From the NCBI GenBank assembly GCA_027186245.1, contig CP114497.1, positions 999,501-1,063,500 on the forward strand: a stretch of DNA of 64,000 nucleotides, given 5' to 3'. The notes beneath the pieces are model-generated. The model saw only the letters and a list, made by a program, of their open reading frames with translations, was not told the DNA's origin and did not search any database. A program made the translations under genes and the position numbers. This stretch comes from Coriaria nepalensis (Eukaryota; Streptophyta; Magnoliopsida; Cucurbitales; Coriariaceae). Shown in pieces: positions 35,046-47,264 of the stretch. Numbering within the stretch: the stretch's first letter is position 1; each line of letters starts with the position of its first letter.

Positions 35046-35894
35046 CAAATAAAAGCTCTATATTCCTTTCACATAATTTTTCGATGTCTTACAAAATTTA
35101 AGATAAATTGATTATGCATACATGTATATTTAGTTTAGAGTCATGAGTATTCTAAACATAAGGTATGATATTGAATCACGCAGTTATTCAAAACTGCTAA
35201 GGCATGAGGGCACGAGTTCTTATCCACTTGAAAAATCATGCATATGCAACTCTTCTCATCCAAATCTATAGATACATTAGTAGTAGGACCATCGATCACT
35301 ATATGTTGTCATTCATGCTACCAACCTTCATTTTTAGTGATTCATTGTCTTTTTATTTACTCATTTTCCACTAAGGAGTTAGTGGGGTGCTTTTTTGATT
35401 TGCCTCGCGTTTGTTGTTGTTGAGCTAAGTTGTCATGATTCTCTAGATTTCATTGAGGAATGAGTGGGACTATATATATATATATATAAATGGAGACAAT
35501 GGTTCATCAATTGGTATGTGATCTAAGTTATTATCATTCCCCATGAATATTGATTTCTTGAAGTGGTCCCTTAATTCACAATCTCCTCTTCATTGTTGTG
35601 ATGATTGTCATGTTCTTTCTCCACTCTTTCATACTCAACATCATCATCCTCATCATCATCACTGATTATATGTGACATTAGATTCAATTGAAACTCTAGT
35701 TATTCCATTTGTGTTATTTTCATGCCAATACAATGACTTATCTTTCTCTTTCCATTCAACATCGAAACATATAATTATGAAAAAAAATTCATTTGTATAG
35801 AAGGAAAAACATACAAGAAATCAGTTTACTAGAAATACTATATCGAGAAATCGGATTAAACGGACAGACTTGAAAGATTCGGTCTAATTTACCT

Positions 35895-36081
35895 GATTTC
35901 TTAATGTCTTATCATTAGAGAGTCATCGAGAAATCGAAATTTGAGGACAATTTTGTCCATTTTGCCTGATTTCTTGATGTTTACTCTTTATAGAGACATC
36001 GAGAAGTCAATAATTGAGGACATTTCTATCCACTTTGCCTGATTTATTAACGTCTCTTTGTTACATAGACGTCGAGAAATC
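35895..36081. repeat. Three 41-bp palindromes on an exact 73-bp period
   Basis: Palindromic blocks at 35895-35935, 35968-36008 and 36041-36081. Each begins GATTT(C/A)TT(A/G)A(T/C)GT and ends (A/G)TCGAGAA(A/G)TC. Blocks are separated by a 32-bp spacer with the pattern GAGGACA..T.T.TCCA.TTTGCCT. The start-to-start distance is 73 bp both times. A partial extra copy (TATCGAGAAATCGG) lies at 35841-35854. No coding potential. Confidence 0.8.
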
Positions 36082-36884
36082 GAGCAACATGAACAATATA
36101 TGTTCTTTTGATTTCCACATTTTCACATTTTTCAATTACAAAACAATTCAAAAGGACAAATACAAATAAATTAAAAACAAAACGAGCTCAAAATATGAGA
36201 ATTATCAATCAAAAGTTGAAAGAAAAATCAAGTATAAATGTTTGAAATTTATTTAAAAATTTATCTATCTCTAAACTCTTAATCTTCGATTACGAAACTT
36301 GCAAACGAATCTAATAGACATTTACGGCCAATCAGAATGCAAAATGAAGAAAAACTGATGAAAAATGGCTCTTATAAACACACAAGTGGATTTAGGATAG
36401 GTCATACAATTTTCTCTTCACGCAACACACTAGACCGTTGCTTGATTAATAAGAGTAAATATATTCTCTTCTATTTCGGATGCATACGAAATAATTTAGT
36501 AATTCATATTTTAACTTGATTTCTTTTTTATTTTTTATAAATGATAAGCTAGTTTCACAAATTTAAAAAAAAAAGTTGTGATTGGACTTTAAATTTCTTT
36601 TTTCCTCTGTAACCCCGTTTGCAAATGGTTCAATAGTGATTAAACGACATGTCATATTAAAGGCAGTCCCCTCCCAGTTCGACAAGCGTTTTACCCCTTC
36701 TGAACACCACCTAGCGTTGGGGAAAAAAAGGGACGAAGTTTCCCCTAATGAATCATCCTTTTGTCTTGTTCCTCTATTCTGGGAAACTGAAAAAACGAAC
36801 ACGGATCCCTGTGTTAGCTAAACAGAATCCCCTTTAAAACATCATCAAGTCTCTCTCACCGGCCTAGTGTGCGTGAGAGAAGAC

Positions 36885-39063
36885 ATGAAAGAGCTGAGTT
36901 CTTGTCTCTGTCCATCGTCATTATGTCTTGTAATGCTTCTTACAGCATTAGTTTTCTCAAAAGTCGAATTTGCGCAAGGATTTTATTCTCAGCTGCAATT
37001 TCCAAACCAGCTCTCTTGGTCCAACAGAACCCAAACCCGACCACGACCCAGATCAGATCGGGTTCTTTCTGTCATCAATTTTGGTGCAAAAGGAGATGGC
37101 TTTACCGATGATACTCAGGTAAATCCACTTCTGCATCTTGCCCTAGTTTTAAATCATTAAGTAGAAACCGGTTCAGAAAGCCCCAAATCAGTTAAAGACT
37201 TTTTTAGCTGGGGTCGCACTGTTTCTTGTAGTTTAAGGAATTTGACTAGAGAAATTCTAGATGTATTCTTATTCATTTTAGGCACTAAAAGATGCTTGGG
37301 AGGTAGCTTGTTCAAATCCCAGAAGAACAATTATGGAATTGCCATTTGGAAGCTCTTTTATCACCGGTCCGATCGACTTTTCTGGTCCTTGTCGATCAAA
37401 ATTGACCTTAGTGGTATGCACCCTATTTCTATATATCTAATGCAGCATCTTGTTGTCCTTTTTTAATTTTTGTTTTCTTTCTTTTGGCCCCTCTTTATTT
37501 TCCTTATGATGATTTAATTTCTAATATCACTTCAAAAAGATAGCCGGTACAATCCTTGCTCCAGAGGATCCTCTTGCTTGGTCTGGCCTAAATCCACGAA
37601 AATGGCTCTACTTTCATGGGGTAAGTCACCTTACGGTAGAAGGCAGAGGGACTATAAACGGAATGGGACACGAATGGTGGGCCCGCTCTTGCAAGATCAA
37701 CTCAACCATTGTATATTTCCCATTCTTGCCTTATTTCAACACATCATCTGCATCTGTTATGTATCAGTCTCTAAACTTTCTTTCTTTTTTTGTCTTTTTT
37801 TTTTCCAGCCGTGTAGTCATGCTCCGACGGTTAGTGCACCTTACCTTATAGAGCTACTAAAACCGTATTGATATAAACTCTCATATTATGATTCAATGTT
37901 CTTTACAGGCTATAACTTTTCATAGATGCAAGAACTTAATGGTCCGAGATCTTTATGTGGTCAATAGTCAACAAATGCATATAGCATTTATGGGTTGTCG
38001 TCGAGTTATGGCTTCGAACCTCATTGTGATAGCTCCGGCTTCTAGTCCGAACACAGATGGTATTCATATCAGTGCATCTCAGGGTGTTCAGGTCAATAAT
38101 ACCATAATCAGCACAGGCCAGTTATATAAATATTATAGCTTGCAACATTCATATTTCTATTCAATAAGTTTTCTCGATTTTGTGTTTGCTGAAATTTCTC
38201 ATTACAAATCGTTCCAGGAGATGATTGCATCTCAATTGTCAGCAATACTTCTCGGGTTTCTATCAACAACATTGCCTGCGGACCCGGACATGGCATAAGG
38301 TGAACATTAAAAAAAAAAAAAGTAGCTTCTTTTGTGTCTTGTTTTTGGGATATTATTTTATATATTTGATGATTTCTTATATCTAATTAGTATTGGAAGT
38401 TTGGGAAAATCAAACTCATGGTCGCGGGTTGATAAAATACTAGTTGATGGAGCATTCTTAACCGACACCCAGAACGGAGTTAGGATCAAAACATGGCAGG
38501 TTAATTTATTCTCTAAAAACACAAGATGCATTATTGTTGTATATATGTACAATATAAAACTTGTTTATAACATAATAGTAATATTACAGGGAGGTACCGG
38601 TTTTGCCTCTGATATTACATTCAAGAACGTATTGATGATAAATGTATCGAACCCAATAATAGTTGATCAGTTCTATTGCGATTCACAGACGCCTTGTGCT
38701 AACCAGGTACAAGAAATGCTTTTTCATCTTATGTTCATGTAAATGAAAATTAAAAGAAATCATTCTCTAACATTACAGACAGAGGCAGTGAAAGTGGAGA
38801 ATATATCATTCATACACATAATAGGAACATCAGCTACAGAGGAATCTATAAGATTTGCTTGCAGTGATACATGTCCTTGTGAAGGGCTATATCTTGAAGA
38901 CATACATCTCATGCCGATGGATTCTGAATCCGTTTCGAGATCGTTTTGTTGGGAAGCAAATGGGTCGAGTGTGGGTCCTGTATTTCCTTCTCCTTGCTTT
39001 CTGGATAATCAAAGTGTTATTATGCAGAAAGTCCAGCCTGACTCTGCTACTCAGTCGATCTAG
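36885..39063 (+). CDS. Polygalacturonase (GH28 pectinase)
   Basis: Nine exons: 36885-37118, 37282-37413, 37540-37710, 37809-37829, 37909-38116, 38218-38299, 38391-38499, 38590-38706, 38779-39063; 452 aa. A signal or anchor ([20 protein letters not shown]) is followed by a beta-helix domain beginning [20 protein letters not shown]. All four GH28 motifs are present: NTDGI (about 234-238), DDC (257-259), GHGISIGSLG (from 279) and RIK (314-316), giving the catalytic Asp trio, His280 and the substrate-binding Arg-Lys. It hydrolyses homogalacturonan in the cell wall. Exon 4 is only 21 nt. Intron 5 appears to use a GC donor (38117-38118), required to keep STG-DDCISI in frame. The start at 36885 is the first ATG of the frame. 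Confidence 0.93.
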
Positions 39064-39665
39064 CTTGCCACAGTAATTAATTAACGATCAAATTATTCAT
39101 GGAAAGGGTGATTTTACATTAGGTTGAAGCATAAACATGAATGATAAATAATGGCTACATATAGTATATACACTATAGACTATCTACCGGTTGTTCTTCC
39201 GTCTCTGATTACTTACAATGGCTTTTGGAAAATAATAAGAAAACAACTACTGGTTGTTTTTTTCTGTCTGAAAAAGCTATTGGTTAATGGAAAGATCAAC
39301 GTAGTTTGTGAGGGCATTGTTCGGTCGAATAGAAAAGGACTGACAAGTACCGATGTTTGTCCATTGTATAATATTATAAACGTTCAATTCGTTTGGCCTT
39401 TCACAAGTTTCGTGTCATGTTAGCCTACAATCACAGACAAACGGCGCGCTCGAGAGACAATCTACGTGACATGTCTTGAGGCCTACCGGAACAAGAAATT
39501 CTTATATGAAATTATATCACGTATAGTTCTGTAAATTAGAAATAATTGGTTGCAAGTTGCAGGAAATTAAAAGCTATTTAAAAGTTTGCTTCTTCTTATA
39601 TATATATATATCAACAAATAAGAAATAAATTGATCATCAAGACAGAGATCAGAGGTGATCATGAT
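39064..39665. other. Intergenic
   Basis: Polygalacturonase 3' region and promoter of the small Cys peptide, including a TATATATATATA run near 39599-39610. No other gene seen. Confidence 0.5.
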
Positions 39666-39899
39666 ATGATGGAAGAAGGTTATAGAATGAGGAGTGGTAC
39701 TATAACTATGTTGATGGTAGCTTTGGTTATAATTACATGCACTCCTCTACTTCTTGATCATCACCATGATTTCTTCTTCGACAAAGAATGCAGTCAAGGT
39801 TGTATTTCTGAATCCTGCCACCTACACAGATACAGATCCGGCCCTAGAATCTACATGTACTGTAAGATTCTCTGTATGATCAAATGTGAGATCCCTTAA
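39666..39899 (+). CDS. Short six-Cys secreted peptide
   Basis: Single exon, 77 aa from the first ATG of the frame (MMEEGYRMRSGTITMLM). A hydrophobic segment (TITMLMVALVIITCTPLLL) is followed by an acidic/His stretch and a compact Cys module C-SQG-C-ISES-C, 14 residues, C-KIL-C-MIK-C, end EIP. Spacing C-x3-C-x4-C-x14-C-x3-C-x3-C is the same as in the peptides at 25965 and 27922, but the long spacer domain is absent. Unassigned family; it could instead be a chance frame, but the match in Cys spacing argues against that. Confidence 0.6.
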   Translation: MMEEGYRMRSGTITMLMVALVIITCTPLLLDHHHDFFFDKECSQGCISESCHLHRYRSGPRIYMYCKILCMIKCEIP

Positions 39900-40645
39900 T
39901 ATTTACTCACTTTAGAAAAGAAAATTGTCCATTAATCTCATTCGAGGCATTAGAACCTTCTCGAGTAGTAGTGTTATTGACTCTAACCAGTTCCTTCCTT
40001 TTCCAGAAGAAAACTTGCGTCCATTGTCCAGATCATGTCCTGTCGTACAACAAATGTATAGTTTCGAGAATCATTTTTCTAAATTTTGTGTTAAAATTTT
40101 AAATCCGAGCAATTCATGTCATCTCGGTGTCTAATTCGGACGTCCGGTTGAAAACATGTTTTTCACATTCCGGTCTAATAATATTCTTAACTTAATCGGT
40201 AATGTAACGATACTACCGACCGTTCCATCGAACAGAAAAAAAAAAAAGAAGGGAAAAGAACATTTGTCGCGACTAACCAACCACCTAAAAGACGTAACAT
40301 AGTTTATTTTAGGTACGTAACCCCAGCATGCGTAAATTGAGCACGATAACAATGTGAATTCCTTAATATTTTATTTTACATATTAGATGACAAAACAAAA
40401 AAAAAAAAGAGGCCAGCTCAGACTCAGAGAGATTCCTCACGGAACTACTATACACCCAAAAACGACAATTACATCGGGACAGAACGACATCACCAGCTTT
40501 CCTTATTCTACCGGCGTCTCTCTTCATCGTCCATTTTTATTTACTTCTTTAACCGAGACACACAAAACGACACGTCGACACCCACTCACACACACAACGG
40601 CAACAATCAGCAATCCAAGAACTCTCCTTCCTTCCTTCCTTCCTT
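39900..40645. other. Intergenic
   Basis: 3' regions of the Cys peptide (+) and the glyoxalase-like gene (-). A (CTTC)n run lies at about 40625-40645. The plus-strand frame 40387-40698 looks like a shadow. Confidence 0.5.
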
Positions 40646-41245
40646 CTACTGTTGCTCGACCACTTGATGCTGCTGATGCTGAATCCTATGAAGATTGACA
40701 CGCGAGCAGGCACGTGCGACCTCGCCACCAAGTGGGACCACAGGGAGATTATCACAATCACAAATCTCGATCATGAAACCATCAGGATCATGAAAGAAGA
40801 GCTGATCAACATGGATTCCGCCTTCCTCCACCATCGATCGCACGTAATCCAGACCCATCTCCTTCAGCTTCTTCTCAACCGCTCCCATGCTCTCACACTG
40901 GAAGGAGATATGATTGTCCTTCGGATTTATCTCCTTCTTCCTCCCCATCTTCTCCGGCTCTTCCGATTGTAGCAGATGGATTCCGATACCGTACCCAAAC
41001 AGCCTGCCGGAAAGATAATCATCAGTTTTATTAAATCAAGGTAAATTAGAGAGTAATCAATAAAAATGATTAGTTGTTAAGTGGTTTTACCATGCTCCGT
41101 CAAAATCAAAGGATCCTGGCCGTCGGATGGGCGCGAATCCAAGGACGTTCTGGTAGAAATCCATGGACTCTTCGAGTGATCTGCAGATAAGCGATATGTG
41201 GTTCAATGACTTGAGATGCAGAGGGTTTCCTGCGCTTTCTTTCAT
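40646..41245 (-). CDS. Glyoxalase-I-like protein (VOC superfamily)
   Basis: Exon 1 41245-41091, exon 2 41003-40646; 170 aa. A single vicinal-oxygen-chelate domain: LKSLNHISLICRSLEESMDF, YQNVLGFAPIRRPGSFDF, WLFGYGIGIHLLQSEEP, DNHISFQCESM, FFHDPDGFMIEICDCDNLP. His residues in LNHIS and DNHIS and Glu in GFMIEIC are in the positions of metal ligands. Plant members of this short type (GLYI4-like) are linked to methylglyoxal handling and stress hormones, though true lactoylglutathione lyase activity is not assured. Likely cytosolic. Upstream G-boxes at 41419 and 41463 suit ABA/stress control. Confidence 0.9.
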
Positions 41246-43071
41246 TGTTTTCCCGGGAAAATTATAGAAGGAAAAAATGACAGAACTTAAATTGGAATCT
41301 ACGAAAGAGAAGGGTAGAGAAAAGAAGAGAAGGAAAATCTGAAACTGAATTTTGATAGGGAAATCGGACTTTGGCTGGTATGGCTATAAAAAGGCCGCTC
41401 CACTTTGCTTCATGTTTGCCACGTGTACCGTCGAGGTGCGGGTCCCATATTTCTGACTCAGATCACGTGCATTTTCAATTTTGTAGGTTTTATCCACTTC
41501 CCAACCAGTCAATTTAAACAGTCATTTTGGGTCATATGACACGTAAGCTCCATGTTTTACGAAATCGTACCTTTTCTCAAATTTTTTAGTTTTTTAGTTT
41601 TTTTTTTTTTTAAATTTGAAAGTACGTATATATAGTGCAGGACAGTGAAGTTAAAGTGTGTTACGTATATAAGCAAGCTTTTAAAACTTAATTAGTGGGG
41701 TTTAATTACAACTTTACAAGTGATTTACAGGTGTTAATTAATATTTAAAAATAAATTTATTTATCAAATTAATTAATTGCCACGTTTATCCTTGTCAACA
41801 ACATGCACAGCTTGTTTGAGATCGGAAATCATTAATTTAAATACATAAAATTATAATAAATTAGTGAGAATATAATAATATATTACATATTGAATTCAAT
41901 ACATCAAATAGATCATCAAGTGATGTGATTTATTCATAATAAATCATAATCATTTAGTCATATAAAATCTTATTCACATCAATCATTTAGTGAGTGATTT
42001 AGTCACACAAAGCAAATAACTAGAGAATACCATATCATTCTTGTTTTTGTTTTTTCTTCTCCCAAGAAAATTTGGTACAATTGGGCATACTTTTCCTTGA
42101 GCTAAGTTAAAAACAGCAAAAACCCTCCTACTACTACTTGGAGTACTCCAATTTGACAATGGTGGACAGCTACAAAGAACATTGGTTACCAACAATTCCT
42201 ACCTAATTTACATTTGAAGACATTAATATATAGTTTAATGGATACGATATATGATTATATATCGTATTAAATTTGATAAATATTATTATATTTATCGATA
42301 ATATCTATTTATTAAAATTAGGTTTAAAATCCTGAAATTTTATACTTAGGGTCTAATTTCGTGTTTATATATATATATATATATTATAACATGTTACGAG
42401 CAAACTTGTCAAGTAGGAAAGAGTTGCTATAAAGTATGTATGAGTCATTTCATAACATGTCATATAGGCCTTCTTCAAACGAATCAAATTATCCCAACAT
42501 ACGTTTTGAATGGTTACAAAACATAATTATTGGTTGGTTGAATACTATATAATATATGATTATGGTCCTACGGATCAATGCTCTCTTCAAATTAAATAAA
42601 TAAAAAATCAATTTCTTCATTCATTTGTTATTAAATACGACTTTTCAGGGTTATAGCTAGTTACGTATGATATTAATAAAATTTATTTATGTTTTATTAT
42701 TTTTAGAGATATATAAATTAGTTAAAAATAATTTAATTATTAACAGCCGATTAGTTTCTCATCTAACTCACAAATCACCGTTAATTTAAAATTAGTCTCC
42801 GTGAATTTTATCACCTAGAATCATTGTAGTCACCCTTGAGATTAGTTAACGTAAGATCATAAAATCATATTGAAAAAAAAAATGTAATTTAAATAATCAA
42901 ATTCAATATATTTCATGTTAACGGAGGTGGGCTGGGCCGCGCAGTCATATTTTCGGACAACCAAGAAAAGGCCCTGTCAATTTATTCATCTAGGCCCGTA
43001 AAATGTATGTAACCCGCCTACCCCCGCTTGGTATCTTCTTTGTCACGGTCTCACCGACTAAACAAAAGAAA
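41246..43071. other. Intergenic; glyoxalase promoter with G-boxes
   Basis: CCACGTGT (41419-41426) and TCACGTGC (41463-41470) lie 175-225 bp upstream of the minus-strand glyoxalase-like gene. The rest, to about 42950, is very AT-rich with a (TA)n run near 42367-42384. The last 120 bp is the O-fucosyltransferase leader. No other gene seen. Confidence 0.55.
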
Positions 43072-45167
43072 ATGTCCGATGCAGATCGAGTCTGGCGAAA
43101 GAGGTTGGCAAGATCTGCAATGGCGTTTATCTTGGTGAAGCCTATATTCATCGTTCTAACGTTCACCCTTTCTCTATGTCTAGTTGTGTTTATCTTCTCG
43201 CCATCTGCACGTTTATCTGTCCCTTCAGTCTCTTCCAAACCCCAAAGGTTAAAAGTTTGTAACTCAAACCTATAAGAAATTTCTGCATTTCTAGTTTCGA
43301 TTGGATCTAATCTTCTTTTATTGTTTAAGCAGAGGAATATCGGAGATATGGAGCGTACGGAGGCTGGTGGAGTGGAGACCTTGCAGGTGGTGGCTACAAG
43401 GAAATCCAACCGGTACATACTTGAGATTTACTTATCATTGGCTCTACTTTCTTCATTTTTCATTAGGATTTTGATTTGAAGTAGATGGAAAGTCGACGGG
43501 AGAGGATAGAGTATTGAATTGTGGTTGAACTTTGAGATACTGTGTTTAGGATTTTGATGTGGTGATGGATATAAGTTGTAGTAAAGGGGGTGGGTAGGGG
43601 TCACTGATTTGTTTCGATACTCTGAGTTTCTATCTCAATTGGCTTTCATTGCAGACTTTTGGAAATTGGTTTTTTGTTGAAATTGCTGCAGCTCTTCCAG
43701 CCAATATCAATGGATACATTCGAGTGGATTGCTATGGTGGTCTCAATCAGATGAGACGAGATGTGAGTGTTACTGAGCAGCATCTCTAAATCTATAATTG
43801 CAACTTCAAATGTATGAAGTACTTAAATTTAATATAACCTTTTGGTAACAAAAAAAAATTGTTCATTTTGAGTGTAGCTGTGTGATGGAGTTGGCGTAGC
43901 TCGATTACTGAATGCTACCTTGGTTTTACCAAAGTTTGAAGCAGCTGCATATTGGAATGAATCAAGGTATATCCATATTATGTAAATTAATATGTACCTT
44001 CTTCATTTTATGGCTTCTTATTGATTCTTTTGTTTCAGTTGCAATGGTTACAGAAACTATAACTTGTTTAATTTTTCCAGTTTTGTGGGGCATGGTAAGT
44101 AATAACTCATCAGATTCGCCTCAGTGGTTTTGCAGATGTATTTGATGTTGACTACTTTGTTAGTCAAATGAATAGGTATGTTGAAGTTGTCAAAGAGTTT
44201 CCTGCTGAAATTGCATCAAAAGAACCTGTTCATGTGGATTGTAGCAAGCGCAAAGATCAATTTGATTACATTGAAAGCGTCCTCCCATTCCTATTGCAAC
44301 ATCGTTACATTTCAATCACTCCAGCAGCTAGCCAGAGAAGGGATAGGTAGGTAGTTCCTAACACTTGTATTCTTCTTCTCTGATTTTCTTATCCTTGTGG
44401 GTTTACTGAAATATTGGTTTGCGACATTTTGTAGATATCCACAGTATGCAAAAGCTGCTCTTTGTCAAGCTTGTTACAATGCCTTACGCTTAACCAAATT
44501 ATTGGAGAAGAAAGCCTCGGACCTTCTAGAAGCTATACCAAAACCTTTTCTCTCACTCCACCTCCGTTTTGAGCCTGATATGGTAGCTTACAGCCAATGT
44601 GAATATCCTGGCCTTTCTCCTGCCTCCATCAAAGCAATTGAGGCAGCAAGAGTCGATAGAAAACCATGGACTGGAGAATTAGCCCAGGTTTGGAGAAAAC
44701 GAGGTAAATGTCCTCTCACTCCTAACGAGACGGCTTTGATACTTCAATCACTCTCCATACCAACAAATACACATATATATCTAGCAGCAGGTGACGGTTT
44801 GATGGAAATTGAGGGTTTAACCTCAATTTACAAGAATGTAGTGACCAAGTCGAGCCTTCTTAGTGGTGAAGATTTTGTAAACATGCATGGGAATACTAAG
44901 GCTGCTTTGGATTATTATGTGTCGATTAATAGTGATGCGTACGTGGCTACGTATTTTGGGAACATGGATAAGATGGTTGCAGCTATGAGATCGTTTAATG
45001 GCATGTATCAGACATTGTTCTTAAATAGAAAAGCTTTTGCTGAGTTTTACTTCCAGGGATTGAAGGGGAAGGAGTTGAGGGATGCCCTGTGCAAGGCCCA
45101 TTTGGATGATTTTGTTATCGGTAGAGGATCGGCCTTGCCCGATTGCTTTTGTGAGTTTAGATTGTGA
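43072..45167 (+). CDS. Plant O-fucosyltransferase family protein (GT106-like)
   Basis: Seven exons: 43072-43247, 43333-43412, 43692-43762, 43878-43966, 44081-44094, 44136-44346, 44435-45167; 457 aa. Type II membrane protein: basic cytosolic start, anchor FIVLTFTLSLCLVVFIF, then a luminal catalytic domain. Family motifs: ISEIWSVRRLVEWRPC, NGYIRVDCYGGLNQMRRDLC, NATLVLPKFEAAAYW, CSKRKDQFDY, SLHLRFEPDMVAYSQCEY, RGKCPLTP, YLAAGDGLMEIEGL, ending SALPDCFCEF. Expected in the Golgi, adding a deoxy-sugar to cell-wall glycans or proteins; the acceptor is unknown. Exon 5 is a 14-nt micro-exon that is needed to keep the frame. Confidence 0.93.
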
Positions 45168-45561
45168 TTCAAGGTTTTTTCACCATACTACTTTGATATT
45201 GATGTTGAAATACAATTGTAATAGATCATAGAAACATGAGATTGATTGGTCATTTTTCCAAGACGATCCGATTTTGATTAGCTTCCGGTAATTTCAAATG
45301 CGAAATCCATAGTAGATAAACTATCGACTTGTAACAATGGCGTATGATCAGAATACACCTGGAATTCACCCGAGAAACGAATTGAGCACAACAATATAAA
45401 TAAGAACAATTAGCCGAACTAATCACTAGTCTGATGAATTTTATAAGATTAAAATTAACTTGTCAGTATAGAAGGCAAAGTTAGAGCATCATGGTAAAGG
45501 TTGCAAATAAATGTTTCTCTATAGATGAGAGCATTATGCGGTTTGCTTGCTTTTGTTCTTC
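45168..45561. other. Convergent 3' regions
   Basis: 3' ends of the O-fucosyltransferase (+) and SEC11 (-) genes. Nothing else seen. Confidence 0.5.
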
Positions 45562-47264
45562 TCAGTCCTTGGAAGTTATGACGAGCAGTCCTAAGGCACC
45601 AATTAGTATATACTGCATGAGACAAACAGTAGAGATATTACATCACAATCCCTTTTCAAGTATATTCATTCCTAAGAGGATTCTATCAAAACTGCAGTTT
45701 GGATAGAGATGTCCAAACTGTTATATACCTTGATTATCGGCTTCTCGGTCATGATAATCGTCACCCATCCAACGTAAGGCAAGAAACTGAAGTGTACCAA
45801 ATAAGGGTAAATGGATGTAGAAAAACATAATTTTCAAAGAACGAATAGAGCAAGAGTTTTTATACCCCACAGCTCTTCCCATTATATGGTGCCTATTAAG
45901 CCAGAGCTGACCGTGAGCATACAAGAGCCTATCATCACCATAATTGTTATCTCCTGGGAAAAAAGAAAGAAAAACACATACAAACACGATTTGGAGTGTT
46001 AAAATAGGCAAGTGGGTGATCAAATCAGATACAATATACTTTATCGTATTAAGGTAGATGGAACCTTTCGTCAAAACATCAACTTCTCCTGTATCTTCTC
46101 TTTCATGCACCTGCAAAGCGAGAGAGAGAGAGAGAGATAGAAAATGGTAATTTATTTATACATCCAAGCTTTTACCATAGCAGTTTAGATTACAAACACA
46201 TATCAAAGAAAGCAGAAATGTTACCTTAATTACACGGTGAACAATTGGAATTTCACGACCCTATAGAAGATAGAAATTTGAAAGCGACATACATCAACAA
46301 ACAATGGTGGGATCAGGAAATTTTCCATAGGTGGGGCAAAATTGTAAGAAAGAGCAACTTACATCAACATTGAAAACAACAATCTCCCCTGCACGAATTG
46401 GGTCCTTACTCATGTGCAAGAACAAAATGTCCCCCTGTGCGTGATGGTATAAAGGGTTTCTATAGTTAAAATTAAGGGAACATAATAAACTCTAGAAAAA
46501 GAGGACATCTCTCACTAAACCATAAATTCGTCTTACTCTCTTGAATCCAGGTTCCATACTTCCAGACAGAACAACAACGACAGGAGACTCGCTGCCTGTA
46601 ACGCACATCAATGCCTTCCATATAATCAGAGCCGATGTAACAATCATCCCTGAAAAAAAACAGATAACTGATTTTTACTACAAGTATACTAAAAAGAAAA
46701 AACAACCATTTTTAGAGTTCATTTCAGAGAATGCAGTAAAAATAAATGATAATTTCCAAAACTGACGTTATAGTTTGTATAGTCCGCATGCTATACCTAC
46801 CCCTCATCTTCAAGTCAGGTAAGAGTATCAAATTTACAAGCATGAAAAAAAAAAATTGATTTGGAAGAATTTCTTCCAATTGAAATATATCAGGTTTCCT
46901 AGAACCAAATACATCCTAAAGGCACAAATTTTAAAAGGCTACGAAAAGGAATCAAATCTCATGGCGAATCAGAATCGCAATGCAGGGTGCGGAGCTTTTC
47001 CTCAGCAAACCAGAACGCTCAATTTCAAATTTTCCAATCACTTTCCCCACGTTTTCTCAGCTCACAAACAAAACAGCCCAGCGAGAAAACCAAAAGTTGA
47101 ACACAGATCAAATGAAAAATTGCAGGGCATATACACGGTTTAAGAGATTAATGCTTAGAGTTTTCGAGGGAGAAAGAAAACGAACCAAGACTGACGACCT
47201 GAGAAACGACCTGTCGGATCTGAAGCGATTTGATGGAGTCCACGGTCTCACCGATCAACCCCAT
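45562..47264 (-). CDS. SEC11: Signal peptidase complex catalytic subunit SEC11
   Basis: Eight exons in coding order: 47264-47186, 46649-46537, 46434-46363, 46260-46225, 46110-46065, 45953-45866, 45786-45729, 45612-45562; 180 aa, exactly the usual plant length. N-terminal membrane anchor ([16 protein letters not shown]), catalytic Ser57 in SGSMEPGF, His96 in PIVHRVIK and Asp122/123 in [12 protein letters not shown], then the conserved GRAVGFLPYVGW. It ends VITSKD. It cleaves signal peptides in the ER lumen, including those of the many secreted peptides in this window. Head to head with the DCC gene, start codons 301 bp apart. Complete and apparently functional. Confidence 0.96.

Larger units (their letters stand above)
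34861..36884. other. Intergenic with palindromic repeats
   Basis: No intact gene. It contains the palindrome at 34999-35045, a (TA)n run near 35473-35488, the 73-bp repeat array at 35895-36081, and the polygalacturonase promoter at the end. The repeats suggest remnants of a DNA transposon. Confidence 0.45.
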
